Below, piece after piece: positions 4,768 to 5,699 of a stretch of 5,699 nucleotides of DNA. The stretch is from positions 1-5,699 of the forward strand of contig JAICXU010000255.1 in the NCBI GenBank assembly GCA_025934595.1. Direction: 5' to 3'. The DNA is from Polyangiaceae bacterium (GTDB taxonomy: Bacteria > Myxococcota_A > Polyangia > Polyangiales > Polyangiaceae). Every line of letters begins with the position of its first letter. Position 1 is the stretch's first letter. The notes below the pieces were generated by a model. The model saw nothing but the letters and a program-made list of their open reading frames with translations. It was not told where the DNA came from and did not search any database. A program made the translations under genes and the position numbers.

Positions 4768-5699
4768 ATGCTAGCGTGGCATTTCGTGACCGAAGCCTCG
4801 CGCGACGAACCGAAGAAGAACGGCGTACATGACGACGCCGAATTGCTCGAGCGAGCTGCGGCCGCGGCGCGCGATTTGAAGAAAGCCATCGGCGGTCGCG
4901 TCGTGGGTCAGGCCGACGTCATCGATCTCATGCTCGTCGCGCTTCTCACGAGGGGGCATGCGCTCCTCGTCGGCCTCCCGGGGCTCGCGAAGACGCTGCT
5001 CGTCTCGTCGCTGGCCGAGGCGCTCGATCTGTCGTTCGGGCGCGTGCAATTCACGCCGGATCTCTTGCCGGCCGACATCACGGGCACCGACGTTCTCCAA
5101 GAAGAAGAAGACGAGAAGGGCGGAACGCGCCGGCGCGTGCGATTCCTGGCGGGCCCGATTTTCCACAATCTCGTCCTGGCCGACGAAATCAATCGCACGC
5201 CGCCGAAGACCCAAGCTGCTCTCCTTCAAGCGATGCAAGAGCGGCGCGTCACCGTGGGAACGACCACGCACGCGTTACCGGACCCATTTCAAGTCTTCGC
5301 GACGCGCAATCCCATCGAGCAAGAGGGTACGTATCCACTTCCGGAAGCTCAGCTCGATCGCTTCTTGCTCGAGGTGCACATCGATTATCCGTCGGAGATC
5401 GAGGAGCGCGAGATCGCGCGCAAGACGACGAGCGCAGAGATCGGCAACGTGCCGCGCGTGCTCCACGCCGACGAAGTTCGCAATCTGCAGCAGCTGATTC
5501 CGCGCATGCCGGTCACCGATGCGGCGGTGAACCTTGCCGTGGCGCTCGGTCGTGCGACACGTCCTCGCGCGCCGAAAGCTCCGCGCGAGACGAATGAGTT
5601 CATTCGCTTCGGCGCGGGTCCGCGCGGATCGCAGGCGCTCGTCCTCGCGGCGAAGGCGCGTGCGGCGCTCGCCGGCGAAGCGGCGGCGGACGTCGACGA
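4768..5699 (+). CDS. MoxR-type AAA+ ATPase (3' end cut by the window)
   Basis: MoxR ATPases act as chaperones for assembly of enzymes or envelope complexes, usually beside DUF58 and von Willebrand A-domain proteins. The reading frame is open for 310 codons to the right edge; full-length members are about 320-350 residues. From the ATG at 4768, motifs are VVGQADVIDLMLVALLTRGHALLVG (45-69), Walker A GLPGLAKT (69-76), the pore-region QFTPDLLPADITGTDVL (94-110), Walker B LVLADE (135-140) followed by INRTPPKTQAALLQAMQE, sensor 1 in ATRNPIEQEGTYPLPEAQLDRF (178-199), and sensor 2 in FGAGPRGSQAL (281-291, Arg286). All key residues are present. An acidic insert EEEDEKGG sits at 112-119. The start is uncertain: ATG 4768 gives an unusual MLAWHF start, GTG 4786 gives MTEASRDEPKKNG, and neither has a visible Shine-Dalgarno. 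It is divergent from the small membrane protein gene. Confidence 0.92.
   Translation, partial: MLAWHFVTEASRDEPKKNGVHDDAELLERAAAAARDLKKAIGGRVVGQADVIDLMLVALLTRGHALLVGLPGLAKTLLVSSLAEALDLSFGRVQFTPDLLPADITGTDVLQEEEDEKGGTRRRVRFLAGPIFHNLVLADEINRTPPKTQAALLQAMQERRVTVGTTTHALPDPFQVFATRNPIEQEGTYPLPEAQLDRFLLEVHIDYPSEIEEREIARKTTSAEIGNVPRVLHADEVRNLQQLIPRMPVTDAAVNLAVALGRATRPRAPKAPRETNEFIRFGAGPRGSQALVLAAKARAALAGEAAADVD

Overview
The window looks like part of a chromosome from a GC-rich bacterium, most likely a member of Myxococcota (Polyangiales-like deltaproteobacteria). This placement is inference. It rests on the strong G/C third-position bias, the alanine-, proline- and threonine-rich linker of the lipoprotein, the MoxR ATPase with an FGAGPRGSQAL-type sensor 2 region, and a small ARRLARAIASDLSLYNEDKI-type protein that resembles uncharacterised myxobacterial proteins I recall. 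I see no insertion sequence, CRISPR array, tRNA or rRNA, phage gene, or obvious compositional island.

Layout from left to right. (1) A family 3 beta-N-acetylhexosaminidase (NagZ) lies on the minus strand, starts at a GTG at 1021 and runs off the left edge. (2) Forty-two bases away and divergent is a lipoprotein with a CAP/SCP domain plus an unassigned C-terminal region (1064-2089). (3) A short intergenic region (2090-2176) holds a hairpin with an A8 run on its left, a 10-base direct repeat and a near-consensus sigma-70 promoter that points at the next gene. (4) A gene for an uncharacterised 87-residue protein (2177-2440) is followed 38 bases later by an RluD-type pseudouridine synthase (2479-3486), probably one transcription unit. 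(5) Converging on it, and overlapping its 3' end by 14 bases, is an eight-helix LPG_synthase_TM/UPF0104 membrane protein (3473-4477, minus). It lies 3 bases after a small proline-rich single-pass membrane protein (4481-4741, minus). (6) Divergent from that pair is a MoxR-type AAA+ ATPase that runs off the right edge (4768 onward).

Several genes concern the cell envelope: muropeptide recycling (NagZ), a secreted CAP lipoprotein, a lipid-transfer or flippase-like membrane protein with a small membrane partner, and a MoxR chaperone. RluD and probably its small neighbour belong to ribosome maturation or housekeeping. No single pathway ties all of them together. No stretch over 300 bases is gene-free.

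I find no clear undescribed system. The most checkable oddities are two promoters placed so that the transcripts should be leaderless or nearly so, a terminator-like hairpin whose T-tract faces the strand with no gene, and two unassigned proteins: the 87-residue protein and the small membrane protein.
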